From positions 434,001 through 498,000 of the forward strand of contig NZ_JUGR01000002.1 in assembly GCF_000800015.1 (NCBI RefSeq): 64,000 nt of DNA, given 5' to 3'. The DNA comes from Terriglobus sp. TAA 43. GTDB taxonomy: Bacteria > Acidobacteriota > Terriglobia > Terriglobales > Acidobacteriaceae. Position numbers and translations under genes: made by a program. This document shows positions 1-8,901 of this stretch, one piece after another (position 1 is the first letter of the stretch; every line of letters starts with the position of its first letter). A model generated the notes under the pieces. It saw only the letters and a program-made list of their open reading frames with translations. It made no database searches and was not told where the DNA came from.

Positions 1-197
1 CTGAGCATTCCAATGGAATGGTTGACCGGTGGGGTGGAGTTTGTAGCGACCCACCGTCGCCTTTCCATTCGAATCCAAAGCTATGGCCGGGAGTTGATGT
101 AACCGAAGACGTGAATAAAGAACTACATGTTTCCGTATCCCCTACTAGGTAATTTGCTTCGCACTCATATAGCTGACTTTGAGGAGACGGTTTCTGA
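1..197. other. Left edge of window, no gene assigned
   Basis: Two forward frames are open from the window edge. Frame 1 runs to a TAA at 100-102 and frame 3 to a TAA at 150-152, so the 3' end of a gene starting left of the window could lie here. Neither short translation matches a family I know, so no CDS is called. Bases 150-197 should carry the promoter and leader of the next gene, but I see no clear promoter boxes. Confidence 0.3.
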
Positions 198-998
198 ATG
201 GATGAGACGCAAGAATTAGCCAAAGACCTCATCACGGGAACCATCTCAGAGACGACTGCAAAGGTCTTGGAGACGGAGGTATCCCGTAACCTGCTCCTTC
301 CCGCTGCACAAGAAGTTGGGAAGATGATGGGCCAAGTAGCAGAGATCGCACGCTTCTATGCCAATGATGCCGCTGAGAAGATTTTCACCAAGTGGAGCGA
401 GAACCGTAAGGGGCGGCCCGTCACGAAGGAGGAGTACAAGCGTGTTTTGCCCTTGCTCCCTTCGGTTGCGTTCGCTATTGACGACGAGATGCACGATAGT
501 TGGGCGCGTTTACTCCAAGCTACGAGTGAAAGCCGAGATGGTGTGCTCCCGTCTTTCGGTCAAACGCTTTCGCAACTGACACCGGAAGAAGCGCGTTTCT
601 TAGATCGGATTTGGAAACATGTAACGGCTCCAAATCCTTACAACTCCGGCAAGAGATTCGGGAGAGACGAACTCACCCTCCTAGACCTTCGTGACCTCTA
701 CAGGCCTCAACTCAATGCGCCTAGCCCCGCCGAGATGAGAGTTCTTAAGAGCCGCATGACCGCCGAGCAGATCGAAGCGTTTGAAGAGATGACCAATTTC
801 GAACTGATTATCAACGATCTTGAACGACTGGCCCTTCTGGAAAAGGTTGTGAAATTTGGCGCTGATAGCCCATCTATTCACGAGATTGCTGGCGAGAAGG
901 TCTCGATTCCCGGTCGCAGCGGCACAATGACTAGATATGCCCTCTCTCAATACGGTGTCAACTTTATCCAGGCAGTACGTCCTCCGGTGGGAAATTGA
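198..998 (+). CDS. Abi-alpha (DUF4393-like) putative abortive-infection protein
   Basis: A 266-residue soluble protein with no signal peptide. The N-terminal half is helical. The middle has the pattern of the Abi-alpha family: LLPSVAFAIDDEMHDSWARL followed by a proline-serine stretch and LSQLTPEEARFLDRI (residues about 85-140). The end has a hydrophobic segment with the family-like pattern NDLERLALLEKV then YALSQYGVNFIQAV. Family members are associated with abortive infection against phage, but their mechanism is not settled. The start has GAGGAG at 181-186, about 11 bases upstream. Base composition looks more AT-rich than the rest of the window. The gene lies next to a tRNA-derived attachment scar at 1176-1220, which fits cargo at the edge of an integrated element. 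The family call is from pattern recall, not a search. Confidence 0.65.
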   Translation: MDETQELAKDLITGTISETTAKVLETEVSRNLLLPAAQEVGKMMGQVAEIARFYANDAAEKIFTKWSENRKGRPVTKEEYKRVLPLLPSVAFAIDDEMHDSWARLLQATSESRDGVLPSFGQTLSQLTPEEARFLDRIWKHVTAPNPYNSGKRFGRDELTLLDLRDLYRPQLNAPSPAEMRVLKSRMTAEQIEAFEEMTNFELIINDLERLALLEKVVKFGADSPSIHEIAGEKVSIPGRSGTMTRYALSQYGVNFIQAVRPPVGN

Positions 999-1175
999 AA
1001 AGAGCCACGCTGATGCAGGTCGTGCTGCGGTTGCAGTCGGTCAGCGTGTGATTCAAAAATCTGGGGCCACCTTCGGTCCAGACGTGGGTCCAGGGTGCCT
1101 AGCAACGGATAGTCTTAGCGGGTCTAACCTATGATTTCAAAGGGCTAAATAGCTGAAATTCAGTCCCTGAGAAAA

Positions 1176-1220
1176 CTCCTAAGGCGAAGGTCGCAGGTTG
1201 GACTCCTGCCCGGGTCACCA
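1176..1220 (+). other. 3' half of tRNA-Arg(CCT), probable attachment-site scar
   Basis: The segment reads as a tRNA from the anticodon loop to CCA: loop CTCCTAA at 1176-1182 (anticodon CCT at 1178-1180), variable loop AGGTC, T-stem GCAGG/CCTGC at 1193-1197 and 1205-1209, acceptor strand CCGGGTC at 1210-1216, discriminator A and CCA at 1217-1220. Bases before 1176 do not form an anticodon stem or D-arm, so no complete tRNA is present. The T-loop reads TTGGACT, with G at the position that is nearly always C56, so this copy would not be functional. Tyrosine integrases commonly recombine within anticodon loop to 3' end, which makes this a good att candidate. The intact copy would lie outside the window to the left. 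Confidence 0.65.
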
Positions 1221-1813
1221 TTAAACCTCTTAAAATATGTTAGATGCGGTAGCCGACAGGCATGCTGCGATCGGCATTCGGGGCTGTTGACCTTTGAGGT
1301 CGCTCTGATCGGTAGATCACGTTTCCAGTCAGTCGCTGTAATCCCGCTGAGCGAATCGTTGAAGCTCCGGAATGAGGAGAGCGCCCTGGTCCTGGTGCCA
1401 ATCCTCCTGTGTTCTCAGGTCACCGTTGTGCAAGAGAGAGTCGGGACTCCGCCGGCTGATGGAAGGGTATTGCGACCTCATTCTTCCGCGCCACAATGCG
1501 CACAAAAAGGAAGGGCAGCCCTTTAAGAGCTGCCCGGAGGAATTGTGACAAGTGCACTCTGCCCTCTTGCAGAGTGCTGTTGCAAGCCTGTTCATGCAGC
1601 GACGGCCTCTCAGTACATGCACTAAAGCCCCCCTTAAAAATAAGAATCTAAAAGGTATAAGCCAAAAGCACCACATCTCCCTCCCAGAAATTCCGTGCTT
1701 GCTCAATGGTCTGACCAATGCCTAGAATTGGCCGCTTTAAGAAAGTGGTCCTACCTCGTGATGAAGCAGAGACCACATGCAACGGATAGTTAGCCCTTTC
1801 GGAGGACCACATC
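1221..1813. other. 593-bp non-coding stretch before the first receptor gene
   Basis: No convincing gene. Open frames on both strands lack family resemblance and ribosome-binding sites. A hairpin GGGCAGC / GCTGCCC lies at 1513-1519 and 1529-1535, without a T-run. The 3' end should hold the receptor promoter and leader. A clear Shine-Dalgarno sequence, GGAGG, is at 1801-1805. Confidence 0.5.
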
Positions 1814-4800
1814 GTGAGACCCATCCAATTCCCTTCGTGCGTGCGGAAAGGTCTGGCGCAGAATGCAGTGCGCCTGATGCTGCTGGCAGGCGCGACCGCT
1901 CCCGTGATGCTTCCAGGCATGATGATGGCGCAAGCAGTCAACGGATCATTGCTTGGAACCATCACCGATCAAAGCAATGCAGTCGTTCCCGGCGCAACCG
2001 TCACCATCACCGAAGTTAAGAGCGGCGCTACTAAGACCACCAAGACCAACGAGAGTGGTGTATATGACTTCGAAGCGCTCCAGCCCGGTACCTACCAGGT
2101 GTCTGCCGTACAGTCCGGTTTCAAGGCAGCAAAGGTTGAAAACGTAGCAGTCGTTGTGAACACCACGAGACGTGTCGATCTCTCCATGGCGGTGGGCTCA
2201 ACGGACGAATCGATCACAGTAAGCGCAGCCAGTGAAATTTTGAAGACTGACCGTGCCGACGTAGCGGTGGACATCACCTCACAACAGGCGGAAGACTTGC
2301 CGCTGGGAACCAACCGCAATGTGCAGGGACTGGTTGCCCTGGCACCCGGCGCCACCAAGCCGCACTTGGTTCACTCCAACTTTTTCAACGCGCAGGCCTC
2401 GCTTTCCACGGAAGTCAATGGCCAGTCCCGACTCGCGAACAACCTTGAAATTGAAGGTGTGGACGACAACGAACGTTCCGGCCTGCTTCAGGTGCTCATC
2501 CCGCCGAGCGAAGCAATCGAAAGCGTGAACGTCTCCACCGCGAACTATCAGGCCGAGTTTGGTCGCGTGGGCGGCGCCGTCATGGACATGATCCTGAAGT
2601 CGGGTACGAACTCGATTCACGGTCAGGCGTATGAGTTCAATCGCATCAGCGCGTTGGCTGCGAAGACCCGCTTTCAGACGACGGCAATGGCGCCTTCGGT
2701 CTACAACTACACCGGTGGAAACATCGGCGGCCCCATCATCAAGAACAAGATCTTCCTATTCGGTGACTATCTTCACATCGCCGATCATCAGGGCCAGTTC
2801 AACACCGTATCGGTGCCGACTGCCGCCTTCCGCGCAGGCGATCTGTCAGCCGGTGGAACCAACGTCTACGATCCTGCCACCGGCAATCAAGCCACCGGTA
2901 CAGGACGTACGCAGTTCAACTATCAGGGGCGCCCAAACGTCATCGACCCGGCACGTATCAGCCCGATCGCAACACGCATCCTCGCCATGGTGCCGTTGCC
3001 GAACATCAACGGCACGAGCCTGACGAATAACTACAGCAAGAACACACACTTCGTTCGCACATCTAATTCGTTCGACGTGAAGGCAGACGCCAACATCCAC
3101 AACGAAGATCACCTCTCCTATCGCTATAGCTGGCAGAAGGTAGATCAGAATCAGGAACCGATCTTCGGACTCGCCGGCGGACCGGCACAGGGCGCAAATA
3201 ACGCCAGCGGTACGCAGACGGCTTACAACACAGCGTTGAACTACACGCGCGTGTTCTCACCTCGCTTGTTGGCTGAAGTTCGACTCGGTTTGAATCACTA
3301 TCGCAACAAGGCACGGCAGGTGGATTACGGTACGACCGCTTCTTCAGCTATTGGCATTCCAGGCGTCAATGTGGATGCCAACACCAGCGGTCTCACCAGT
3401 ATTAACCTTGGTGGCGGTCTGCCCAGCAACCTGGTCGGTACGGGCGCTTCGTATCCGTGGGATCGTGGCGAAACGAACATCGATCTCGTAAATAACTGGA
3501 GCAGAGTGGTTGGAAACCATGGCATCAAGTTCGGCATTGAATATCGCCGCGTTCGCGATGATTTGTTCCAGGGACAGGTTTACGGACAACGAGGCGTGTT
3601 CGCGTTTACCGACGGCCAGACTGCGTTGAATGGTGGACCGAAGACAGGTATTGCCAATTACATGGCAAGCTTCCTGTTGGATATCCCGGGCAGCGGAACC
3701 GGCCGTGACGTAGGCGTAAAGGATGCGTCGTGGAGAGAGAACCAGGTCTTTGCCTATGTACAGGACACATGGCAGGCGTCGCCAAAGTTGACGTTGAACT
3801 ACGGCGTGCGCTGGGAGTTCTATGATCCGCCGACTCCGCGAAAGGCTGGCGATTACTCCAACTACGATCCGAACACCAACTCACTCATTGTGGCTGGCAT
3901 CGGCTCCAATCCTATGAACATTGGCTTGGCGACACGTTACCGGTATTTCGCACCCCGCCTCGGTGTTGCATATCGTACGGATGCCAAGACTGTTATCCGT
4001 GCGGGTTACGGCATCAGCTACCAGTCGTGGCCAGATAACCTGAACACGTACGCGACGAACTTCCCGCTGAAGCAGAACAACGCGTACAACCCGTTGAACA
4101 GCTATACGCCGGCACTCCGCGCTGATGGCACACCGGCCTCCATGGCTGGTGGCTTCCCTGCTCCGTTGCTGGCAAACGTACCGAGCAACGGCATCATCAC
4201 CAACGCGCCATTGGCAGCGTACTACGCGATCAACACAAAGTGGAATGCCCCGTACACACAGTCCTTCAATGCCGCAGTTCAACGCGCGTTGCCCGCTGGA
4301 TTCGTGTTGGATATTGCATACGTTGGCAACGTAGGCATTCGTCAGCCGCAGTACTACAACCTGAACGCAGGCTTCGTTGCTGGGGCCGGTGCTGCGGGCC
4401 AGCCGGAGTACGCTCCCTTCGGCAGAACGCAATCCACCACAACCTTCGCGCAGGCAACTTCCAACTACAATTCGCTGCAGGTAAAGCTGGACCACAGATT
4501 TAACAATGGCCTTTCAGCAACAACCTCTTACACGTATCAGAAGGGTCTTGGTTACGTAACGTCTAACAGCACGGGTGTCGGCAGCACGAACTTCTACATC
4601 AACTTCAACCGCAACTACTCGCGCCTGGCGAACGACAGAACCCACACAATCGTCCAGAGCTTCATCTATCAGCTCCCCTTCGGTAAAGGGAAGAAGTGGG
4701 TGAACTCGGGTTTTGCCAGTCACGTCGCAGGCGGCTGGCAGGTTACGGGCGTGATGTCGATTGAGACAGGCACTCCGTTTTCTGTAACTGCCAGCGGCAC

Positions 4801-5182
4801 CACTCTGAATGCACCGAGCAATACACAGGTGGCAAACATCAATGGCAAGTTCCGCAAGACGCACGGCATTGGCACAAGCACAACATGGTTTGATACCTCG
4901 GTGTTCAGCCAGCCTTTGACCGCAGCCTACGGCAACACGGGACAGAATGCGTTTGTCGGACCTGGCTTCTTCAACCTGGATGCATCGCTGTTCCGTTCCT
5001 TCGCTATGACGGAGCGAGTCATCCTGGAATTCCGTGCAGAAGCCTTCAGCCTCACCAATACGCCGCAGTATGGAAACCCCAGCAGCATCATAACGAACTC
5101 TGACTTCGGACAGATCAACGCCTCAAGCGGCGGCGCATCGGGTAACCGTACCGTCGAACTTGCTGGCAAGATACGGTTCTAA
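1814..5182 (+). CDS. TonB-dependent receptor, Oar-like, with carboxypeptidase-regulatory domain
   Basis: A 1122-residue outer-membrane receptor. The GTG start at 1814 has GGAGG eight bases upstream. The first 41 or so residues form a signal sequence ending near MMMAQA. Residues about 42-130 are a CarboxypepD_reg beta-sandwich (GTITDQSNAVVPGATVTI, then ESGVYDF and LQPGTYQVS). A plug-like region follows, then a very long barrel ending in KIRF with the terminal Phe expected for outer-membrane insertion. This architecture is abundant in Acidobacteriota and is presumed to import large or TonB-dependent substrates; the ligand cannot be read from sequence. It is followed at 178 bp by a second receptor of the same design. 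A hairpin terminator at 5205 suggests separate transcripts. Confidence 0.93.
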   Translation: MRPIQFPSCVRKGLAQNAVRLMLLAGATAPVMLPGMMMAQAVNGSLLGTITDQSNAVVPGATVTITEVKSGATKTTKTNESGVYDFEALQPGTYQVSAVQSGFKAAKVENVAVVVNTTRRVDLSMAVGSTDESITVSAASEILKTDRADVAVDITSQQAEDLPLGTNRNVQGLVALAPGATKPHLVHSNFFNAQASLSTEVNGQSRLANNLEIEGVDDNERSGLLQVLIPPSEAIESVNVSTANYQAEFGRVGGAVMDMILKSGTNSIHGQAYEFNRISALAAKTRFQTTAMAPSVYNYTGGNIGGPIIKNKIFLFGDYLHIADHQGQFNTVSVPTAAFRAGDLSAGGTNVYDPATGNQATGTGRTQFNYQGRPNVIDPARISPIATRILAMVPLPNINGTSLTNNYSKNTHFVRTSNSFDVKADANIHNEDHLSYRYSWQKVDQNQEPIFGLAGGPAQGANNASGTQTAYNTALNYTRVFSPRLLAEVRLGLNHYRNKARQVDYGTTASSAIGIPGVNVDANTSGLTSINLGGGLPSNLVGTGASYPWDRGETNIDLVNNWSRVVGNHGIKFGIEYRRVRDDLFQGQVYGQRGVFAFTDGQTALNGGPKTGIANYMASFLLDIPGSGTGRDVGVKDASWRENQVFAYVQDTWQASPKLTLNYGVRWEFYDPPTPRKAGDYSNYDPNTNSLIVAGIGSNPMNIGLATRYRYFAPRLGVAYRTDAKTVIRAGYGISYQSWPDNLNTYATNFPLKQNNAYNPLNSYTPALRADGTPASMAGGFPAPLLANVPSNGIITNAPLAAYYAINTKWNAPYTQSFNAAVQRALPAGFVLDIAYVGNVGIRQPQYYNLNAGFVAGAGAAGQPEYAPFGRTQSTTTFAQATSNYNSLQVKLDHRFNNGLSATTSYTYQKGLGYVTSNSTGVGSTNFYINFNRNYSRLANDRTHTIVQSFIYQLPFGKGKKWVNSGFASHVAGGWQVTGVMSIETGTPFSVTASGTTLNAPSNTQVANINGKFRKTHGIGTSTTWFDTSVFSQPLTAAYGNTGQNAFVGPGFFNLDASLFRSFAMTERVILEFRAEAFSLTNTPQYGNPSSIITNSDFGQINASSGGASGNRTVELAGKIRF

Positions 5183-5204
5183 ACAGATACCTCCAACTTC
5201 CCTC

Positions 5205-5235
5205 GGCGGCCGTCCTCTGGATGGCCGCCTTTTTA
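5205..5235 (+). terminator. Hairpin terminator after first receptor gene
   Basis: GGCGGCC at 5205-5211 pairs perfectly with GGCCGCC at 5223-5229 and is followed by TTTTT. It lies 22 bp after the receptor stop. The sequence from here to about 5272 recurs in altered form at 10869-10934. Confidence 0.8.
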
Positions 5236-5272
5236 TTGGCCCTGTTGTTACACAGTCAACACGTCGCTTATC
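5205..5272 (+). repeat. Dispersed intergenic element, copy A
   Basis: This block includes the terminator hairpin and a downstream box GTTGTTACACAGTCAA (near 5243-5259). Copy B at 10869-10934 shares about four in five aligned positions, including the whole 16-base box. Both copies lie roughly 90-110 bp upstream of a forward gene for a secreted or outer-membrane protein. It may be a regulatory region copied with receptor genes or a shared operator. Its function is unknown. Confidence 0.6.
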
Positions 5273-5360
5273 GGTGTTTGCAGTCTTTCCTTCGTGAGCG
5301 TAAATTGGCGAGGCAAAAAAACGTTTCAATTTTCTGCGCCCATTTTCAGGAGAACCATCT

Positions 5361-8300
5361 ATGAACACACCACGCGGTCTATGGTGCACGGTAGCACTGG
5401 TAAGCCCTCTACTTCTGATAAGTGCATCAGTGCACGCTCAAAGCAGCTTCGGTCAAATTTCAGGCGTTATCACTGACCAGACCGGTGCCGATATTCCTAA
5501 CGCAAATATCTCCATCACTTCGGTCACAACTCAGGTAACGCGCACGGCAATTTCCGATTCCGGCGGGAGCTACATCGTCACAAACCTTCCCATCGGGGAA
5601 TATGTCATCTCCGTCAAGCAGTCCGGCTTTCGCGAAGCGAAGCAGTCCAATGTCACCATCACCGCCGACGCGAAGGTGACCTCAAACTTTTCCCTGCAGC
5701 TCGGTCAGCTTTCCGAAGTAGTTGAAGTTCAAGGTGGCGCGATTGAAACACTGAACACCACCTCTGGTGAGGTATCCCGAGTCATCGACGCCAAGCAAGT
5801 TGAGAATCTGGCGCTGAACGGACGCAACTACACCCAGTTGCTCACACTTGTGCCCGGCGCGGTCGTGACCAATCCTGACATCTTTGCGGTTACAACATCA
5901 CTCGCTTCAAACAATCAGACGATCAACGGAAACCGGTCTGACTCCAACAACCTTACTGTTGATGGAGCCTATAACCAGGTGGCAGGATCCAACGGCTCGC
6001 TCATGAACAATGTGGGCGCCGATTTCATCAGCGAAGTTAAGATCAATACCTCGAATTCGTCTGCGGAATACGGTCGAACCCAGGGACCGACGTTCAACAT
6101 CGTCACAAAGAGCGGAACGAACGCGTTTCATGGTGGCGCTTTTGAGTTCCATCGCAACAACTACCTGGACGCCACGAACTATATTGCTCGCAAGAAAACG
6201 CAGCTGATCTACAACGACTTCGGCTTCTTCGTCGGCGGCCCTATCCTTCGAGACAAGCTTTTCTTCTTCGTAGGAGAAGAATGGAAGCGGCTACGCGCGC
6301 AAGCCACCGCGAGCACCTTTACAGTGCCAACAACGGCAATGTTGAACGGAGATTTCAGTGCTCTCTGCTCTGCATCTAAGGACGCCGCTGGAAATCCCGG
6401 AGCGTTCAATGGTGCAGGCGTCTGTTCGGCCGTCAGCGGTAGCTTTGGCCAGTTGTATTACCCAGGTACAACTACGCCGATACCGAACAACAACATCTCG
6501 TCGCTGATGACGGTCGACGGCAAAGCGATTGCGAATATATACAAAACGATCACTGCAGGCGGGTTGAGCTATCGTGATGGTGGCATTCCATCGAACAATC
6601 TGACGCTGGCCCCTTCCAACCCTCTGAACTTCCACCAGGACCTTGTGCGGCTGGACTACGTCATCAACCAGAAGCACTCATTGTTTGCCCGCTGGATTCA
6701 TGATCAGAACACCCTGATCGATCCCTTTGGCACGTTTGCCAATGGTGGCATTCTCAACACCACTCCAACGACGCGTAACCGCCCGGGACAGAGCTACCTC
6801 ATCAGCGAAACTTGGACCATTCGCCAGAACCTGATCAATCAGGTGCAGGCGAACGCCAGTTGGGCTGCGCAGCGCATCCCGCCATATGGCGATAACTGGA
6901 AGCGAGAGACCTATGGGTTCGCCTTCAACAAGCTTTATCCGGGAGTGGGCCCGTATCCAAACGGTATTCCGATCGGGAACATCACCAACTATGCGGGTTT
7001 CCAGGGCCCCAACTTCTCGCTCATGTCACCATCCACTGACATTCAGGTTGCAGACAATGTCACGTATGTGAAGGGCGATCACAATATGAAGTTCGGTGTC
7101 GTCTATATCCGCGACCGCGTGGATCAGAATGGCCGCTCCAACTACACCGGAACAGTAACCTTCAACCAGAACGGAACCGCCGCCGCCCGTTCCAGCAACT
7201 GCGGCCAGGCGGCCTTCAACACGACCTGCTATTCCCTGTCTGATGCCTTCCTGGGTAACTTCCAATCGTATTCAGAGAACAGTGCAGATCCGGTGGGCCA
7301 TTTCCGCTTCAATCAGATTGAAGGCTACGTACAGGATCAATGGCGCGTCACGAGGAATCTGAGCCTTGACCTTGGGCTTCGATACCAGTGGCTCCAGCCC
7401 TTCTACGCTCAGGGAAACAACCTGACCAACTTTGATCCTGCGGTATATAACACCGCGAACGCCGTAGCAGTGACTCCCGGCGGTACGCTGGCCAACCCCG
7501 GCGTAGGCAATCCATACAACGGTCTTATCCGCGTCGGCGATGGCGTACCCCAGGATCAGCAGAAGCGGGTGCCAAATGTAAACACTTCTCTTTTCGGTCT
7601 GATTCCAGCAGGTGCGCCTCGCGGATTCTACAAGATGAATGGAGCCGTCGGACCGCGCTTCGGCTTTGCCTATGCTGCGGATGACAAGACATCAATCCGA
7701 GGCGGCGCTGGCCTCTTCTTCTATCGTCCACAAGGCAACCTGGTTTTTAGCCAGCTCAACCTGCCGCCATTCCTCCAGAACACGCAATTCGGCGTTGGCA
7801 ACCTCGCAACACTGAACTCGCTTTCCGCAAGCAGTACGGGATTGCAGGCGGGCATCAGTGCCGTAGATCCCAAGGGCAAGTCTCCCTACACATGGCAGTA
7901 CAGCCTGGGTGTTCAACGGCAATTGCCGGCCAAGGTTCTGATCGAAGCAAGCTACGTAGGAAGCGTGGCACATCACCAGTTGCGCCAGCCAAACATCAAC
8001 ATTCCTGACTTGGCGCCAGTCTTTGCCAATCAAAATTCCGCGTCACCAAATTCGTCGATCGCCGCGTTCAATCCTTACCTCGGATTCAATGCAATCAGCT
8101 CCAACCGCTTCGACTCCAATTACAACTACAACTCTCTGCAGTTGTTTGCTTCCAAGCGTAGCGGGGCGCTCACAACGACACTCTCCTACACGTATTCCAA
8201 GGCGTTGGGAGACTCCTCGGGCAACAACATCACGCTGGAAAAATGGCGTGATCTCCAATACAACTACGGCCCGCTTTCAAACGACCGCCGTCAAGCGTTC

Positions 8301-8840
8301 GTCGCAAGCTTCACGCTGCAGGCTCCGGAGTTGAAAGGCCGAAACTTCCTGCTGCGCGAGATCGCAGGTGGTTGGCAACTCAGCGGTGTCGCACGACTTC
8401 AAAGCGGCGCATACTACACCATCCAGCAAACATCCACTATTCAGCTCGGTACAACCCGTGCTGATTACACGCCAGGGCAAGGACGTGTCTACAACCCCCA
8501 CGCGGGCCTTTGCGGCTATCTGAACAATGGCGGCGGTGGTACCTGCAACGACAGCGCAAAACCCTACGTGACCACCCCGAAGGCTCAGGCTAGTCACTAC
8601 GGCAATGCGCCCGTGGGTGGGGTCGTCGGTCCGGGGCTGGCACAGACAGACGCGACCCTCTCCAAGACGTTCCCGTTTGGCGAGATCGCACGGCTCAAGT
8701 TGCAGGCTGACATGTTCAACGTTCTGAACCGGACAAACTTCAACGGACTGAATCTGAACACCAGCAGCAGTAACTACGGCACCATTTCGTCTGCATTTCC
8801 CCCGCGGCAGATGCAGCTTGGTGCACGAATTCTGTTCTAA
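5361..8840 (+). CDS. TonB-dependent receptor, Oar-like, with carboxypeptidase-regulatory domain
   Basis: A 1159-residue outer-membrane receptor with the ATG at 5361 preceded by AGGAGA. The signal peptide ends around SASVHAQS (residue about 27). The regulatory domain spans residues about 30-120 (GQISGVITDQTGADIPNANI, then SGGSYIVTNLPIGEYVISV). The plug begins near ARVIDAKQ-like residues 145-160, with NGRNYTQLLTLVPGA, a hallmark of this receptor class. The barrel ends in ARILF. It is a paralog of the receptor upstream but quite diverged from it. The GH2 enzyme downstream is convergent. A role for the pair in glycan uptake is possible but is inference from neighbourhood only. Confidence 0.93.
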   Translation: MNTPRGLWCTVALVSPLLLISASVHAQSSFGQISGVITDQTGADIPNANISITSVTTQVTRTAISDSGGSYIVTNLPIGEYVISVKQSGFREAKQSNVTITADAKVTSNFSLQLGQLSEVVEVQGGAIETLNTTSGEVSRVIDAKQVENLALNGRNYTQLLTLVPGAVVTNPDIFAVTTSLASNNQTINGNRSDSNNLTVDGAYNQVAGSNGSLMNNVGADFISEVKINTSNSSAEYGRTQGPTFNIVTKSGTNAFHGGAFEFHRNNYLDATNYIARKKTQLIYNDFGFFVGGPILRDKLFFFVGEEWKRLRAQATASTFTVPTTAMLNGDFSALCSASKDAAGNPGAFNGAGVCSAVSGSFGQLYYPGTTTPIPNNNISSLMTVDGKAIANIYKTITAGGLSYRDGGIPSNNLTLAPSNPLNFHQDLVRLDYVINQKHSLFARWIHDQNTLIDPFGTFANGGILNTTPTTRNRPGQSYLISETWTIRQNLINQVQANASWAAQRIPPYGDNWKRETYGFAFNKLYPGVGPYPNGIPIGNITNYAGFQGPNFSLMSPSTDIQVADNVTYVKGDHNMKFGVVYIRDRVDQNGRSNYTGTVTFNQNGTAAARSSNCGQAAFNTTCYSLSDAFLGNFQSYSENSADPVGHFRFNQIEGYVQDQWRVTRNLSLDLGLRYQWLQPFYAQGNNLTNFDPAVYNTANAVAVTPGGTLANPGVGNPYNGLIRVGDGVPQDQQKRVPNVNTSLFGLIPAGAPRGFYKMNGAVGPRFGFAYAADDKTSIRGGAGLFFYRPQGNLVFSQLNLPPFLQNTQFGVGNLATLNSLSASSTGLQAGISAVDPKGKSPYTWQYSLGVQRQLPAKVLIEASYVGSVAHHQLRQPNINIPDLAPVFANQNSASPNSSIAAFNPYLGFNAISSNRFDSNYNYNSLQLFASKRSGALTTTLSYTYSKALGDSSGNNITLEKWRDLQYNYGPLSNDRRQAFVASFTLQAPELKGRNFLLREIAGGWQLSGVARLQSGAYYTIQQTSTIQLGTTRADYTPGQGRVYNPHAGLCGYLNNGGGGTCNDSAKPYVTTPKAQASHYGNAPVGGVVGPGLAQTDATLSKTFPFGEIARLKLQADMFNVLNRTNFNGLNLNTSSSNYGTISSAFPPRQMQLGARILF

Positions 8841-8857
8841 CCAAACAGAAGAAACTC

Positions 8858-8891
8858 AAAAGGGGAGCGGCTCTTCAGCCGCTCCCCTTTT
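8858..8891. terminator. Bidirectional hairpin terminator
   Basis: A perfect 15-bp inverted repeat (arms 8858-8872 and 8877-8891, loop CTTC) with an A-run on one side and a T-run on the other. It lies between the convergent receptor and GH2 genes and can end both transcripts. Confidence 0.92.
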
Positions 8892-8901
8892 GCATGGACC
8901 G

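Noticed and set aside
1141-1220. A complete tRNA gene
   Set aside because: Only the 3' half folds; bases 1141-1175 give neither a D-arm nor a 5' acceptor strand, and the T-loop lacks C56.
1329-1718. 129-codon minus-strand frame in the first intergenic region
   Set aside because: Composition is Cys/Arg-rich and random, with no ribosome site and no family resemblance.
3881-4495. 204-codon open frame antisense to the first receptor
   Set aside because: It mirrors the codon bias of the receptor gene and resembles no family. No ribosome site and no initiation context.
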